A DNA stretch of 64,000 nucleotides from Castellaniella sp040276065 (GTDB lineage: Bacteria; Pseudomonadota; Gammaproteobacteria; Burkholderiales; Burkholderiaceae_B), in the NCBI RefSeq assembly GCF_040276065.1, contig NZ_JBELOI010000012.1, forward strand, positions 1-64,000. Direction: 5' to 3'. This document shows, piece after piece, positions 51,210-60,094 of the stretch; positions within the stretch are counted from its first letter, which is position 1, and every line of letters begins with the position of its first letter. Both the position numbers and the translations under genes were made by a program. The notes beneath the pieces were generated by a model. The model did no database searches. It was not told the DNA's origin and worked only from the letters and a program-made list of their open reading frames with translations.

Positions 51210-52379
51210 TTACTTGCCCGCGGACAGCGGCGGCAGGGTCCCGACGACCTTCTGTTGGCCGTCTACCACTTGCACCAGGAAGCTCTCGCGGTCCAGATCG
51301 CCCTTGTCATCCACGGTGACGTCCATCAGCATGCCCGGGTAGTCCTTGACCGAAATGTGGATGCCATGCAGGGTCTTGGCAACCAGTTCACGGTCGAACT
51401 TGCCGGCCTTTTCGATGCCCGCCTTGAGCATGTAGACACCGGTGTAGCCCTTGAGGGCATTGTGGTCGGAGGTGTAGCCGTAGGCATCGTGGAAGGCCTT
51501 TGCGTAGCGCTGCATTTCGGGCGAGGGCGCGTCTGCGGTCAGCCCGACGTGGGCGACCACGCCGTTAGCGGCCTCACCTGCCAGCTCGATCACCTTTTGG
51601 TTGACCAGGGTCGTTTCGCCGATGATCGGCTTGTCCCAGCCCTGCTTCTTCAGTTCGCGCAGCAGGCGTGCCGATTCCTCTTCGTGGAGGTAGGCAAAGA
51701 TCGCATCGGCGTTGCTTTGCTTGGCCTTGAGCACGGCCGAGCTGAAGTCCACCTGGCCCACGGCGGTGGAAATGTCCGCCGCGACCTTGACGTGGGTGCT
51801 CTTGAGTGCCTCGATGATGGCGTCGCGCCCGCCCTTGCCAAAGTCGTTGTTCACGAAAATGACGGCGAGGTTGTTCACGTCCTTGCGGCCGTCCAGGTAG
51901 CGCGCGACCTTGGGCATGGCGTCGGATTGGGTCAGGCTGGTGCGAAAGACGTAGGGGTTGCCTTGCTGCGTGATGGCGGCGGCCTCGCCGCCGATGATGT
52001 TGGGCACCTTGGCGGCTTCGGTGGTGTGCATGCTGACCATGATGGCGCCCGAGTACACGGGGCCGAGGACGGCGAAGGCGTCGTCATCGATGGCCTTCTG
52101 GGCCAGGGCCTTGGAGATGCCCGGGTTGGTCTGGGTGTCGGCCGAGGTCGTGACGATCTGGCGACCCAGGATGCCGCCGGCCGCGTTGATTTCCTTGATG
52201 GCGAGGTCGGCGCCGTTCTTGAAGTTGGTGCCGACCGTCGCGCCGTTGCCGGTGAGTTCGACGATTTGCGCCACTTTCACCGTTTCGGCGGCGTGTGCGG
52301 AAAAACCGAAACTGGCGGCCGTGAGGCCGATCGCCGTGGCAATGGCGAGGCGTTTGGTCAATGCAATTGGCTTGCGCAT
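51210..52379 (-). CDS. Branched-chain amino-acid ABC transporter substrate-binding protein (orphan)
   Basis: A 389-residue periplasmic LivJ-type protein. The signal peptide (LAIATAIGLTAASFGFSAHA) is cleaved before AETVK. The mature protein has the peripla_BP_6 pattern (IVELTGNGATVGTNFKNGADLAIKEINAAGGILGR, VLGPVYSGAIMVSM, VIFVNNDFGKGG). The ATG at 52379 has GGAGA at suitable spacing; upstream ATGs are not conserved. No livHMGF genes are adjacent, so it must share permeases encoded elsewhere or serve another role. It is 86 bp downstream of an enoyl-CoA hydratase gene, so aliphatic or aromatic acid ligands are also possible. Confidence 0.88.
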   Translation of the reverse strand: MRKPIALTKRLAIATAIGLTAASFGFSAHAAETVKVAQIVELTGNGATVGTNFKNGADLAIKEINAAGGILGRQIVTTSADTQTNPGISKALAQKAIDDDAFAVLGPVYSGAIMVSMHTTEAAKVPNIIGGEAAAITQQGNPYVFRTSLTQSDAMPKVARYLDGRKDVNNLAVIFVNNDFGKGGRDAIIEALKSTHVKVAADISTAVGQVDFSSAVLKAKQSNADAIFAYLHEEESARLLRELKKQGWDKPIIGETTLVNQKVIELAGEAANGVVAHVGLTADAPSPEMQRYAKAFHDAYGYTSDHNALKGYTGVYMLKAGIEKAGKFDRELVAKTLHGIHISVKDYPGMLMDVTVDDKGDLDRESFLVQVVDGQQKVVGTLPPLSAGK

Positions 52380-52465
52380 GTAATTTGTCTCCATGTACAT
52401 CGGGTGGGGGATTGACGCCGCCTGTGCGGGCGGCTTTCTGGATGTCGGACGGCTGGGCCGGAGGC

Positions 52466-53263
52466 TTAGGAGCCCGTCCAATTCGGTTTGCGTTTTTCGG
52501 CGAAGGCCTTGGGGCCTTCGATGGCATCCTGGCTCGCCAGCATCTGCTGCAGGATGGGGTAGTTCTCGTGCATGACGGCGGACAGGTCGGCCTGCGCCAG
52601 GCTTTGCAGCATGACCTGCTTGGAGGCCATGACCGCGAGCGGGGCGCAGGCGAGGATCTCCTCGGCCAGCTCACGGGCCCGCGCCAGCACTTGATCCGCA
52701 GGCACCACTTCGTTGATCAGTCCAATCCGCGCGGCCTCCTGGGCCGAGATGGGCTGGCCGGTCAGCACCAGGGCCATGGCGTGCTTCATGGCAATTTGCC
52801 GTGGCAGGCGTTGCAGTGTGCCGCCGCCCGAGGCCGCCAGGCCCACGCGGGTCTCGGGCAGGCCAAAGCGCGCATGCTCGGACGCCACCGCCAGGTCGCA
52901 GCCGCCCAGCATTTCCACGCCACCGCCCAGGCACAGGCCGTTGACGGCGCCGATCACCGGCTTCCAAAGGTCGAAGCGGTGGGTCATGCCGGCAAAGCCG
53001 GTTTTCGGCTTGTTCGCCAGGCCTGTCTCGGCGAGGAACTTCAGGTCGGTGCCGACGCAGAAAGCCCGGTCTCCGCTGCCGGTGACGATGGCCACGCGCA
53101 GCGAGTCATCCGCGGCGAAGCAGTCGAAGGCGTCGGACATTTCCTGGTGGCCTTGCGGGTGCAGTGCGTTCAGCACCTCGGGGCGGTTGATGGTGATGGT
53201 CACGACCGGACCGTCGACCTCGTATCGGCAATGCTGGAAATTCTTGGGATTCATAGCTGTCAT
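52466..53263 (-). CDS. Enoyl-CoA hydratase/isomerase family protein
   Basis: A 265-residue crotonase-fold enzyme. Both glutamates used by true hydratases are present: GLCLGGGVEMLGGCD (first) and FGLPETRVGL (second), followed by GGTLQRLPR. The oxyanion-hole segment is RAFCVGTDLKF. The likely reaction is hydration of an enoyl-CoA in acid catabolism, but the substrate is unknown. It is divergent from a LysR regulator 124 bp away, its probable controller. The ATG at 53263 could also be the next one, at 53254 (MNPKNF). Confidence 0.85.
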   Translation of the reverse strand: MTAMNPKNFQHCRYEVDGPVVTITINRPEVLNALHPQGHQEMSDAFDCFAADDSLRVAIVTGSGDRAFCVGTDLKFLAETGLANKPKTGFAGMTHRFDLWKPVIGAVNGLCLGGGVEMLGGCDLAVASEHARFGLPETRVGLAASGGGTLQRLPRQIAMKHAMALVLTGQPISAQEAARIGLINEVVPADQVLARARELAEEILACAPLAVMASKQVMLQSLAQADLSAVMHENYPILQQMLASQDAIEGPKAFAEKRKPNWTGS

Positions 53264-53332
53264 GCTCGTTGTCTAGGGCTGGTGTCCGCTGGTCTGCGGG
53301 GCTTGGATACAAGATAGGGTGTGGGCTCCTAT

Positions 53333-53355
53333 ATTGTCCATATAATGAAAACAAT
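53333..53355. promoter_or_regulatory. Candidate LysR-type operator
   Basis: ATTGT (53333-53337) and ACAAT (53351-53355) are inverted arms separated by 13 bases in the AT-rich spacer of a divergent LysR/enoyl-CoA hydratase pair. This fits the general T-N11-A type of LysR box. A further small dyad TCATT/AATGA occurs at about 53362-53380. Confidence 0.45.
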
Positions 53356-53386
53356 CCGATTCATTTAGTTTTTCAATGATGCGTCC

Positions 53387-54349
53387 ATGAATCCGCCCGC
53401 CGCCCCGATCGATTTCAAGCTGCTGCGCCTGTTCGACCTGCTCTACACGACAAACAGCGTGACACGCTGCGCCGACCTTCTGGGGCAGAGTCAGCCGACC
53501 GTGAGCATTGGCCTGGCCCGGTTGCGCGCCTTGTTCAACGACCCCTTGTTCGTGCGCACGCCCGAGGGGATGCTGCCCACGCCCCGCGCCGACGAGTTGA
53601 TCGTCACCTGTCGCGAGGCCCTCGACGTCCTGCGCCGACTGAGCGATGCGCCGGTCGAGTTTGCGCCCGGCACCGCGGAGCGGACGTTCAGGATCTGCAT
53701 GACCGATGCCAGCCATGTCGTGATCCTGCCGCGCCTGTTTTCACAGATGGCGTTGCTGGCGCCCCGGATACGGCTGGAGGCCGTGCACATCGACGACTCG
53801 ACGGCCGAGATGCTGCGCTTGGGGCGGGCGGACCTGGCTTTCGGCTTCGTGCCCGAGCTCGAGCCGGGCTTCTATCAGCAGGTCTTGTACTCGCAGGATT
53901 GGGTGTGCCTGGCGGGACCGGATCGTCCATGCGCGAGCGGCGTGCTGAGCCTCGAGGATTATCGTGAGTTGCCCCATGTGGGCCTGGCGGCGCCGACCGG
54001 TCATTTTTTTTCGCTCGACAGTCTGCTGGAACGTGCGGGAATCCGGCGTCGCATTCCGCTGCAGGTGCCGGGGTTCCTGGGCTTGGGGTCGATCGTGGCA
54101 CGCACCGGCTTGATTGCGACCCTGCCGCGCGACATCGGCGAGGAAATGGCGCGCGCCGAGGGCCTGAGGCTGTTCGACTGCCCGGTGCCGATTCCCTCGT
54201 TCGACGTCAAGCTGCACTGGCACACCCGCTATCACCATGATCCGGGCAACGCCTGGCTGCGCAGGCTGTGCGCGGAGATCTTTCAGCGCCAGCACGGGGC
54301 GGCCGGCGCTTCGGGATCGGCGCGTGTCAGGACCGGTAGTCCGCGTTGA
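53387..54349 (+). CDS. LysR-family transcriptional regulator
   Basis: A 320-residue protein. The N-terminal winged helix (about 8-68: FKLLRLFDLLYTTNSVTRCADLLGQSQPTVSIGLARLRALF) is of the NodD/PcaQ-like FDLLY type, with a C-terminal effector-binding domain (about 95-305). It is divergent from the enoyl-CoA hydratase gene and likely regulates it. The stop overlaps that of the convergent argJ by 23 bp. Confidence 0.92.
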   Translation: MNPPAAPIDFKLLRLFDLLYTTNSVTRCADLLGQSQPTVSIGLARLRALFNDPLFVRTPEGMLPTPRADELIVTCREALDVLRRLSDAPVEFAPGTAERTFRICMTDASHVVILPRLFSQMALLAPRIRLEAVHIDDSTAEMLRLGRADLAFGFVPELEPGFYQQVLYSQDWVCLAGPDRPCASGVLSLEDYRELPHVGLAAPTGHFFSLDSLLERAGIRRRIPLQVPGFLGLGSIVARTGLIATLPRDIGEEMARAEGLRLFDCPVPIPSFDVKLHWHTRYHHDPGNAWLRRLCAEIFQRQHGAAGASGSARVRTGSPR

Positions 54350-55553
54350 TGCTGACGTATTCGTGCGAGAAGTCGCAGGTGTAGACGGTGTCCGCGACCT
54401 GGCCGCGCCCAAGGGATACGCGCACCAGGATTTCCGCCTCGCGCATGATGCGCTGACCATCCTCCTCGCGGTAGTCGGGGTCCCTGCCGCCGTCGCAGGC
54501 CACCCTCACATCACCTAGCCAGAGGCGGATGCGGCCGACGTCCAGATCCTCGATGCCGGCATAGCCGATGGCCGCCAGAATCCGGCCCAGGTTCGGGTCC
54601 GAGGCGTAGAAGGCGGTCTTGACCAGGGGCGAGTGGGCGATGGCGTAGGCGACCTGCAGGGCCTCGTCCGTGGTGGCGGCATCTTCGACACGGATGGTCA
54701 TGAACTTGGTCGCGCCCTCGGCGTCGCGCACGATCTTTTGGGCGAGGTCGCGGGCGGCGTCGGTCAGGGCTTTGGCAAGCGGCGCGTAGCGCGGATCGTC
54801 GGCGGATTCAATATGGGCGCCGCTGGCGCCGGTCGCCACGACGATGAAGGAATCGTTGGTCGACGTGTCGCCATCGACCGTGATGCGGTTGAAGGATTGG
54901 TCGGCGATCCGGCGCGCCAGGGGCTGCAGGAGGGCGGGCGACAGGCCGGCGTCGGTAGCCAGGAACCCCAGCATGGTGGCCATGTTGGGGCGGATCATGC
55001 CGGCGCCCTTGCTGATCCCCGTGATAGTGATCGAGGTGTCGCCCAGCGTGATCCGCTGCGAGTGGATCTTGGGCTGGGTGTCGGTCGTCATGATGCTGTG
55101 CGCCGCCTCGAACCAGTGTGCGTCGGTGGCATCGGCGATGACTGCCGGCAGGGCCTCGACGATGCGCTCGACGGGCAGCGGCTCGAGTATGACCCCGGTC
55201 GAGAATGGCAGGATTTGTTCGGCGCGCAGTCCGAGGCGGGCGGCGAGGGCCGTGCAGGTCTGGTGGGCAGCGCGCAGCCCGGGCGCGCCGGTGCCGGCGT
55301 TGGCATTCCCCGTGTTGATGATCAGGGCGCGGATGTCGGACGCGGCGGCCAGGTGCGCCTCGCAGACCTGGACGGGGGCCGCGCGGAAGCGGTTTTTGGT
55401 AAAGACCCCGGCGACCGAAGCGCCCTCGGCGAGCAGCAGCAGGGTCAGGTCGCGCCGCCCGGCCTTGCGCACGCCGGCCTCGGCGGTGCCGATCCGAACG
55501 CCCGGGACGGGATGGATGGCGTCGCGCGCCGGGATGTGCAGATTGATGGGCAT
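54327..55553 (-). CDS. argJ: Glutamate N-acetyltransferase / amino-acid acetyltransferase ArgJ
   Basis: A 408-residue enzyme that recycles acetyl from N-acetylornithine to glutamate in arginine synthesis. Autoprocessing at the Thr of MATMLGF yields two chains; GVFTKNRFRAAPV, IINTGNANAGTG and SFNRITVDGDTSTND are conserved. The ATG at 55553 (MPINLHIPARD) fits family starts; a TTG six codons upstream is the alternative. Confidence 0.95.
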   Translation of the reverse strand: MPINLHIPARDAIHPVPGVRIGTAEAGVRKAGRRDLTLLLLAEGASVAGVFTKNRFRAAPVQVCEAHLAAASDIRALIINTGNANAGTGAPGLRAAHQTCTALAARLGLRAEQILPFSTGVILEPLPVERIVEALPAVIADATDAHWFEAAHSIMTTDTQPKIHSQRITLGDTSITITGISKGAGMIRPNMATMLGFLATDAGLSPALLQPLARRIADQSFNRITVDGDTSTNDSFIVVATGASGAHIESADDPRYAPLAKALTDAARDLAQKIVRDAEGATKFMTIRVEDAATTDEALQVAYAIAHSPLVKTAFYASDPNLGRILAAIGYAGIEDLDVGRIRLWLGDVRVACDGGRDPDYREEDGQRIMREAEILVRVSLGRGQVADTVYTCDFSHEYVSINADYRS

Positions 55554-55639
55554 GGCGTCGATCAGGGTCAAAAAAAACGAACCCCCATTCTATCCGTTTG
55601 GAGGTTCGTCCGGTGGGCCGTGGTCCGCGACCCGCGGCG

Positions 55640-56170
55640 TCACTGGGCCGGCAGGCGGCTGTACATGGCGAGCTTGAGCTCTGCGAGGAGGTCGAACAGG
55701 GCCGAGCGCGTCGACTGGGGCAGGCCGCCCATCAGTGACTCGATCCAGGCCTCGTGGGCGCGTTGCATCTTGCGCTGGTAGCGCCGGCCCTTGAGGGTCA
55801 GCCGGATCAGCGAGCTGCGCCGGTCGGTGGGGTCTTTGAGGCGCTCGACCAGACCGTCTTTTTCGAGTTGGTCGGTAATGCCGGTGATGTTGCCGTTGGT
55901 CACCATCATTTGGCGTGAGAGTTCGCTCATTTTCAGGCCCTTGGGGGCATGGGTGAGTTGCGACATCAGATCGAAGCGCGGCAGGGTGGTCTTGAATTCG
56001 GTGCGCAGGCGACTGCGCAGTTCGTTTTCGATCAGGTTGCAGCAACTGAGCATCCGCAGCCACAAGCGGGTGTCTTGGGGTTCGTGCCCAGTGATGCGGG
56101 TTTCGAGATCCGGGGCCTGCGGCATCACGGCCTGATGCTGGACGGCGGCGTATTGCGAGTAGTCGGTCAT
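55640..56170 (-). CDS. MarR-family transcriptional regulator
   Basis: A 176-residue protein with a MarR winged helix (about 55-150): LPRFDLMSQLTHAPKGLKMSELSRQMMVTNGNITGITDQLEKDGLVERLKDPTDRRS carries the recognition helix and wing. The ATG at 56170 has GGAGG 7 bases upstream, so the longer upstream frame is rejected. Members often bind small aromatic ligands. The upstream 10-bp palindrome may be its operator. The nearby genes argJ and hemL do not suggest a target. Confidence 0.92.
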   Translation of the reverse strand: MTDYSQYAAVQHQAVMPQAPDLETRITGHEPQDTRLWLRMLSCCNLIENELRSRLRTEFKTTLPRFDLMSQLTHAPKGLKMSELSRQMMVTNGNITGITDQLEKDGLVERLKDPTDRRSSLIRLTLKGRRYQRKMQRAHEAWIESLMGGLPQSTRSALFDLLAELKLAMYSRLPAQ

Positions 56171-56278
56171 GGCGGAACCTCCGGGCCGGGGGACGGCCGA
56201 TGCGGAAATGGGGGGGCATGCCAAACCAGTGTATGGGTGACCGTTACACCTGTCTTTGTCCTGCATCAATAAATTTGA

Positions 56279-56288
56279 AGTCCGGACT
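56279..56288. promoter_or_regulatory. 10-bp palindrome AGTCCGGACT upstream of the MarR gene
   Basis: A perfect dyad 109 bases before the MarR start, flanked by AT-rich sequence (AAATTTGA and ATTTAGA). Its size and position suit a MarR dimer site or promoter operator. Confidence 0.4.
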
Positions 56289-56390
56289 ATTTAGATCCCC
56301 TATTCCAGGTCCGTCACGATGTCGCCACCCGTTGCCTGCGCGCGCCGCCCGCAAGGCGTGTGGCGCCGCGCGGGCGGTGTGGGTCTAGCT

Positions 56391-57668
56391 CTATAGCGAC
56401 GCGAACACGCGCTCGGCCGCCTGGAGGGTCGCGTCGATCACGGCCTCGTCGTGTGTCGCCGATACGAAGCCCGCCTCGAACGCGGACGGCGCGAAGTGCA
56501 CGCCCGCCTGGAGCATGCCGTGAAAGAACCGGGAGAATGCCTGGGTGTCGCTGGCGGAGACCTCGGCCAGGCTGGTGGGCGGTGTGTCGCGGAAATAAAT
56601 GCCGAACATGCCGCCCTGCCAGTCGCCGGAAAAGGCCACGCTGTGCGCACGGGCGCGCTCGACCAGGCCCTGGACCAGGCTGCCGGTGCGGCGCTCGAGG
56701 GTGTCGTAGAAGCCCGGCTCGCGCAGGCGGCGCAGCGTAACGAGCCCGGCGGCCACGGCGACGGGATTGCCCGAAAGGGTCCCGGCCTGGTAGACCGGCC
56801 CCAGTGGCGCGATCTTGTGCATGATGTCGGCGCGTCCGCCGAATGCGCCCACCGGCATGCCGCCGCCGATGATCTTGGCCAGGGTGGTCATATCGGGGCT
56901 CACCCCGCACAGGCCCTGCATGCCGCCCGGGCCGACGCGCAGGCCGGTCATCACCTCGTCGAAGATCAGCACCGCGCCGTGGCGCGTGCACAGCTCGCGC
57001 AGGCCCTCGAGGAAGCCGGGTGCCGGGCGCACCATGTTCATATTGCCGGCGATGGGCTCGACGATGATGCAGGCGATGTCCTCGGGGAACTCGCGAAAGG
57101 CCGCCTCGACCGCGTCGAGGCGGTTGTAGTCCAGCACCAGGGTATGACTGACGAACTCGGCGGGCACGCCGGCCGAGGTGGGGTTGCCAAAGGTGAGCAT
57201 GCCCGAGCCGGCCTTCACCAGCAGGCTGTCGGCGTGGCCGTGATAGCAGCCCTCGAACTTGACGATCTTGTTGCGGCCGGTGTAGCCGCGCGCCAGCCGG
57301 ATCGCCGACATGGTCGCCTCGGTGCCCGAACTCACCAGGCGCACCTGCTCTATCGAGGGAAAGCACGCGATGATGGCCTCGGCCATTTCGACCTCGGCCT
57401 CGGTGGGCGCGCCGAAGGACAGGCCCCCGACGGCCGCCGCTTGCACCGCCTGGACGACCTCGGGGTCGGCGTGGCCGAGGATCGCGGGACCCCATGAGCC
57501 GATGTAGTCGATATAGCGTGTGCCTTCGGCATCCCACAGGTAGGGACCCTGGGCGCGCTGGATGAAGGGTGGTGTGCCGCCGACGGAGCGGAAGGCTCGC
57601 ACCGGTGAATTGACGCCGCCGGGAATGGAGCGGCAGGCCCGGTCGAAGAGTTCCGAATTGCGTGACAT
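56391..57668 (-). CDS. hemL: Glutamate-1-semialdehyde 2,1-aminomutase
   Basis: A 425-residue PLP enzyme that makes 5-aminolevulinate in the C5 haem pathway. The PLP Lys is in TTLAKIIGGGMPVGAFGG. Other hallmarks are FDRACRSIPGGVNSPVRAF, SSGTEATMSAIRLARG, FEGCYHGHAD and LIFDEVMTGLRV. The ATG at 57668 gives the standard N-terminus; the open frame continues upstream through thiE without homology. It starts 38 bp after thiE ends. Confidence 0.97.
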   Translation of the reverse strand: MSRNSELFDRACRSIPGGVNSPVRAFRSVGGTPPFIQRAQGPYLWDAEGTRYIDYIGSWGPAILGHADPEVVQAVQAAAVGGLSFGAPTEAEVEMAEAIIACFPSIEQVRLVSSGTEATMSAIRLARGYTGRNKIVKFEGCYHGHADSLLVKAGSGMLTFGNPTSAGVPAEFVSHTLVLDYNRLDAVEAAFREFPEDIACIIVEPIAGNMNMVRPAPGFLEGLRELCTRHGAVLIFDEVMTGLRVGPGGMQGLCGVSPDMTTLAKIIGGGMPVGAFGGRADIMHKIAPLGPVYQAGTLSGNPVAVAAGLVTLRRLREPGFYDTLERRTGSLVQGLVERARAHSVAFSGDWQGGMFGIYFRDTPPTSLAEVSASDTQAFSRFFHGMLQAGVHFAPSAFEAGFVSATHDEAVIDATLQAAERVFASL

Positions 57669-57706
57669 GATTGGCATCCGTAATAAAGGGTGGAGTGGGG
57701 ACGGGC

Positions 57707-58345
57707 CTAGGCGAACAGTGCGGCGCAGCGCGCCGCCGCCTGGCGGATGTCGGCGGCCTCGAACAGCGCGCTGATCACGGCGATGCTGTCGGCGCCCGCC
57801 TCGATGACGGGCGCGGCGTTGTCGGGCGTGATGCCGCCGATCGCAACCACCGCGGCGCGCGGATGGTGGTCCTGGGCGAGCCTGTGGCCGGCGTGGATGT
57901 GGTCCAGGGTGGCGCGCACGGCGCCGGGCTTGACCTGCGAGGGATAGACCGCGCCGAAGGCCACGTAGTCCACATCCTCGGCCAGCCGGCGGGCGGCGAG
58001 GTCCGGTTGGTCGTAGCACGAGCAGCCAATGATTTTTTCCGAGCCCAGCGCCATCCGCGCCTGTGCGATCGAGCCGTCATCGCGGCCCATGTGTACGCCG
58101 TCGGCATCGACGTCGGCGGCCAGGCGCCAGTCGTCGTTGACGATCAGCAGCAGGCCCAGGTCGAGGGCGAGCCGCCGCAGGGCCAGCAACTGCGTCCGGC
58201 GCTCGCTCAGCGAGCCATGCTTGCGGCGCCATTGCACGGCCGCCATGCCGCCCGCATGCGCCTGCTCGACGGCGGCCAGCATGCGGTCGGTATCGGCCCA
58301 ATCGGGGGTGATGCCGTAGAGGCCTCGGGGAAAGCGCATCGTCAT
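57707..58345 (-). CDS. thiE: Thiamine-phosphate synthase
   Basis: A 212-residue TIM-barrel enzyme that joins the pyrimidine and thiazole halves of thiamine. MRFPRGLYGITPD opens the protein; VNDDWRLAADVDADGVHMGRDD, VDYVAFGAVYPSQVKPGA and VVAIGGITPDNA are the substrate-binding signatures. The start overlaps the ThiD-like stop by ATGA. The N-terminal half shows QWRRK in place of the more usual QLRxK. Confidence 0.94.
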   Translation of the reverse strand: MTMRFPRGLYGITPDWADTDRMLAAVEQAHAGGMAAVQWRRKHGSLSERRTQLLALRRLALDLGLLLIVNDDWRLAADVDADGVHMGRDDGSIAQARMALGSEKIIGCSCYDQPDLAARRLAEDVDYVAFGAVYPSQVKPGAVRATLDHIHAGHRLAQDHHPRAAVVAIGGITPDNAAPVIEAGADSIAVISALFEAADIRQAAARCAALFA

Positions 58346-59160
58346 GGCTGGGGGCGTGCGTGCAGGAGGAGGCGCTGGCCCATGCCGGGGTGGAAGCTGC
58401 GCTCGAGCATGGCGGCGCCCTGGGCGACTGCCTCGCGAATGGCATCGACGGGCTCCAGGCCGCGGGCCAGCAGGGCCGCCATGAGGCTGGCCAGCATGCC
58501 TTCGGCATCGCCCAGCCTTACGTGGGAAAGGGGCCAGGGCCAGCGCAATCCGGGCTGGTCGTGGATATGCAGAGCCAGGCCGTTGAGGCCGGGGCTGAGC
58601 GCCGTATTGCAGCACACCACGTAAGGCGCGCCGAACTCGTGCAGCGCAGCGACGGGGTCGTCCGCCCGCGAGGACGACAGCAGGCCCTGGGTGCCCCATT
58701 GCTCGAGCAGTCCGCGGTCGACGACCACGATGCGGGCTTGGGGGACCAGCAGCTCGAGCATGGCGCCCACGGTTTCCTCGGGGTCCAGGTCCTCGAGGTC
58801 GCTGATCTCGGGCGGCGCACACAGCTGCATGACCAGCGGCAGGCTGCTATAGTCGGCCGCGATCTGTGTCAGGATGCTGATGGTCTCCGGATCGTATAGG
58901 GGGCCGATCTTGATCGCGCCCACGGCCATGTCCTCGAGCAGGCATCGGGCCTGGTCGTCGATCAGGTCGGCGCCTAGGCGCTGGATGGATTCGATGCCTG
59001 CGGAGTCCTGCACGTGGATGGCGGTCGCGACCGAGAGGGCATGCGAACCCATCTGGGCACAGATGACCGCGTCTACGGGGAGGTTTCCGGCGCCGCTGGG
59101 GTCGAACGGTCCGACAATGAGGGGTAGCGGGGCGTGAAGGGATGGGTCGGCTTGGGCCAT
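58342..59160 (-). CDS. thiD: ThiD-like protein with a degenerate kinase active site
   Basis: A 272-residue ribokinase-fold protein related to hydroxymethylpyrimidine (phosphate) kinase. The N-terminus IVGPFDPSGAGNLPVDAVICAQMGSH and the VQDSAGIES segment align with ThiD. The C-terminal anion hole and catalytic Asp segment, normally GTGCTxS, reads RLGDAEGMLASLMA, and the GG of DPSGGAG is shortened. Kinase activity is therefore uncertain. It is coupled to thiE by a 4-bp overlap and divergent from rubredoxin, as in other Burkholderiales. The ATG at 59160 is preferred; one 36 codons upstream adds unconserved sequence. Confidence 0.8.
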   Translation of the reverse strand: MAQADPSLHAPLPLIVGPFDPSGAGNLPVDAVICAQMGSHALSVATAIHVQDSAGIESIQRLGADLIDDQARCLLEDMAVGAIKIGPLYDPETISILTQIAADYSSLPLVMQLCAPPEISDLEDLDPEETVGAMLELLVPQARIVVVDRGLLEQWGTQGLLSSSRADDPVAALHEFGAPYVVCCNTALSPGLNGLALHIHDQPGLRWPWPLSHVRLGDAEGMLASLMAALLARGLEPVDAIREAVAQGAAMLERSFHPGMGQRLLLHARPQP

Positions 59161-59284
59161 GACGGGCGGTAACGAGGTGCCGGCGGCCTTGCCTCCGGCT
59201 TGTGTAATATGGCTCCATTCTAATCGAACGGATGCCGGGCCTAGCCCCTGGCGGGGATCGATGGTCATAGTGTAAGGGAATCGG

Positions 59285-59449
59285 ATGCGTACCTGGATGT
59301 GCCTGATCTGCGGGTGGGTTTATGACGAGGCTGCGGGCTTTCTCGAGGACGGGATTGCGCCAGGCACGCGCTGGGAGGACGTGCCGCCCAATTGGGTCTG
59401 TCCCGAGTGCGGCGCCCGCAAAGAGGATTTCGAGCTGATCGAGATCTGA
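59285..59449 (+). CDS. rubA: Rubredoxin
   Basis: A 54-residue iron protein. Two CxxC knuckles, CLIC (residues 6-9) and CPEC (39-42), bind one iron; GWVYDEAAG, GTRWEDVPPNWVCP and the KEDFE tail are classic rubredoxin. It is a small one-electron carrier, partner unknown here. Divergent from the ThiD-like gene and 48 bp upstream of yqgE. Confidence 0.97.
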   Translation: MRTWMCLICGWVYDEAAGFLEDGIAPGTRWEDVPPNWVCPECGARKEDFELIEI

Positions 59450-59497
59450 ATCTGATAACCTAGAGGCTGGACATGAGGTTCGCACAAGGGGACAGCC

Positions 59498-60094
59498 ATG
59501 GCACCTTCCACGCAAACACCCGAGACCAGCCCCCGCATCGATCTGTCCCGGCAATTCCTGTTGGCCATGCCGGGCAGGGTGGCCGGCGAGTTGGCCAATA
59601 CCGTCATCTATGTGTGCGAGCACACCGAGCATGGCGCCCTGGGCCTGGTGATCAACCGACCCACCGACCTGACCGTCGGTGACCTGCTGCAGCGCATCGA
59701 TCTCAATCTTTCCCTCGAAATCGGTCCCGTGAGCCACGCGCCGGTCTTTTTCGGCGGGCCGGTCCAGACCGATCGCGGTTTTGTGCTGCATGTGCCACAG
59801 GGTGCCTACAGTTCCAGCATCGCGCTGGGCGAGGACGTGGCCCTGACGACCTCGCGCGACGTCCTGCAGGACGTCGCGGCGGGCTGCGGGCCGGCGCGCA
59901 TTCTGGTGACCCTGGGCTACGCGGGCTGGGGATCGGGCCAGCTCGAGGATGAGCTTGCTCGCAATGCCTGGCTCAATGTGCTTGCCAACAACGACATTCT
60001 GTTCGATACGCCGGCCGAGGAGCGCTACGACGCGGCCCTCGCCCAGCTTGGCATCCGCTCGTCCATGCTGGCTTCCGAAGCCGGCCATGCCTGA
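59498..60094 (+). CDS. yqgE: YqgE/AlgH family protein (UPF0301)
   Basis: A 198-residue protein of unknown biochemical role, almost always encoded next to ruvX. LSRQFLLAMP, ANTVIYVCEHTEHGALGLVINRP, VFFGGPVQTDRGFVLH and LGYAGWGSGQLEDELARNAWL are conserved. It overlaps ruvX by 8 bp. Confidence 0.94.
   Translation: MAPSTQTPETSPRIDLSRQFLLAMPGRVAGELANTVIYVCEHTEHGALGLVINRPTDLTVGDLLQRIDLNLSLEIGPVSHAPVFFGGPVQTDRGFVLHVPQGAYSSSIALGEDVALTTSRDVLQDVAAGCGPARILVTLGYAGWGSGQLEDELARNAWLNVLANNDILFDTPAEERYDAALAQLGIRSSMLASEAGHA

Noticed and set aside
56345..56377. Terminator after hemL (arms CCGCCCGC and GCGGGCGG)
   Set aside because: The stem is real on paper, but there is no T-tract and GC-rich inverted repeats are common at this base composition.
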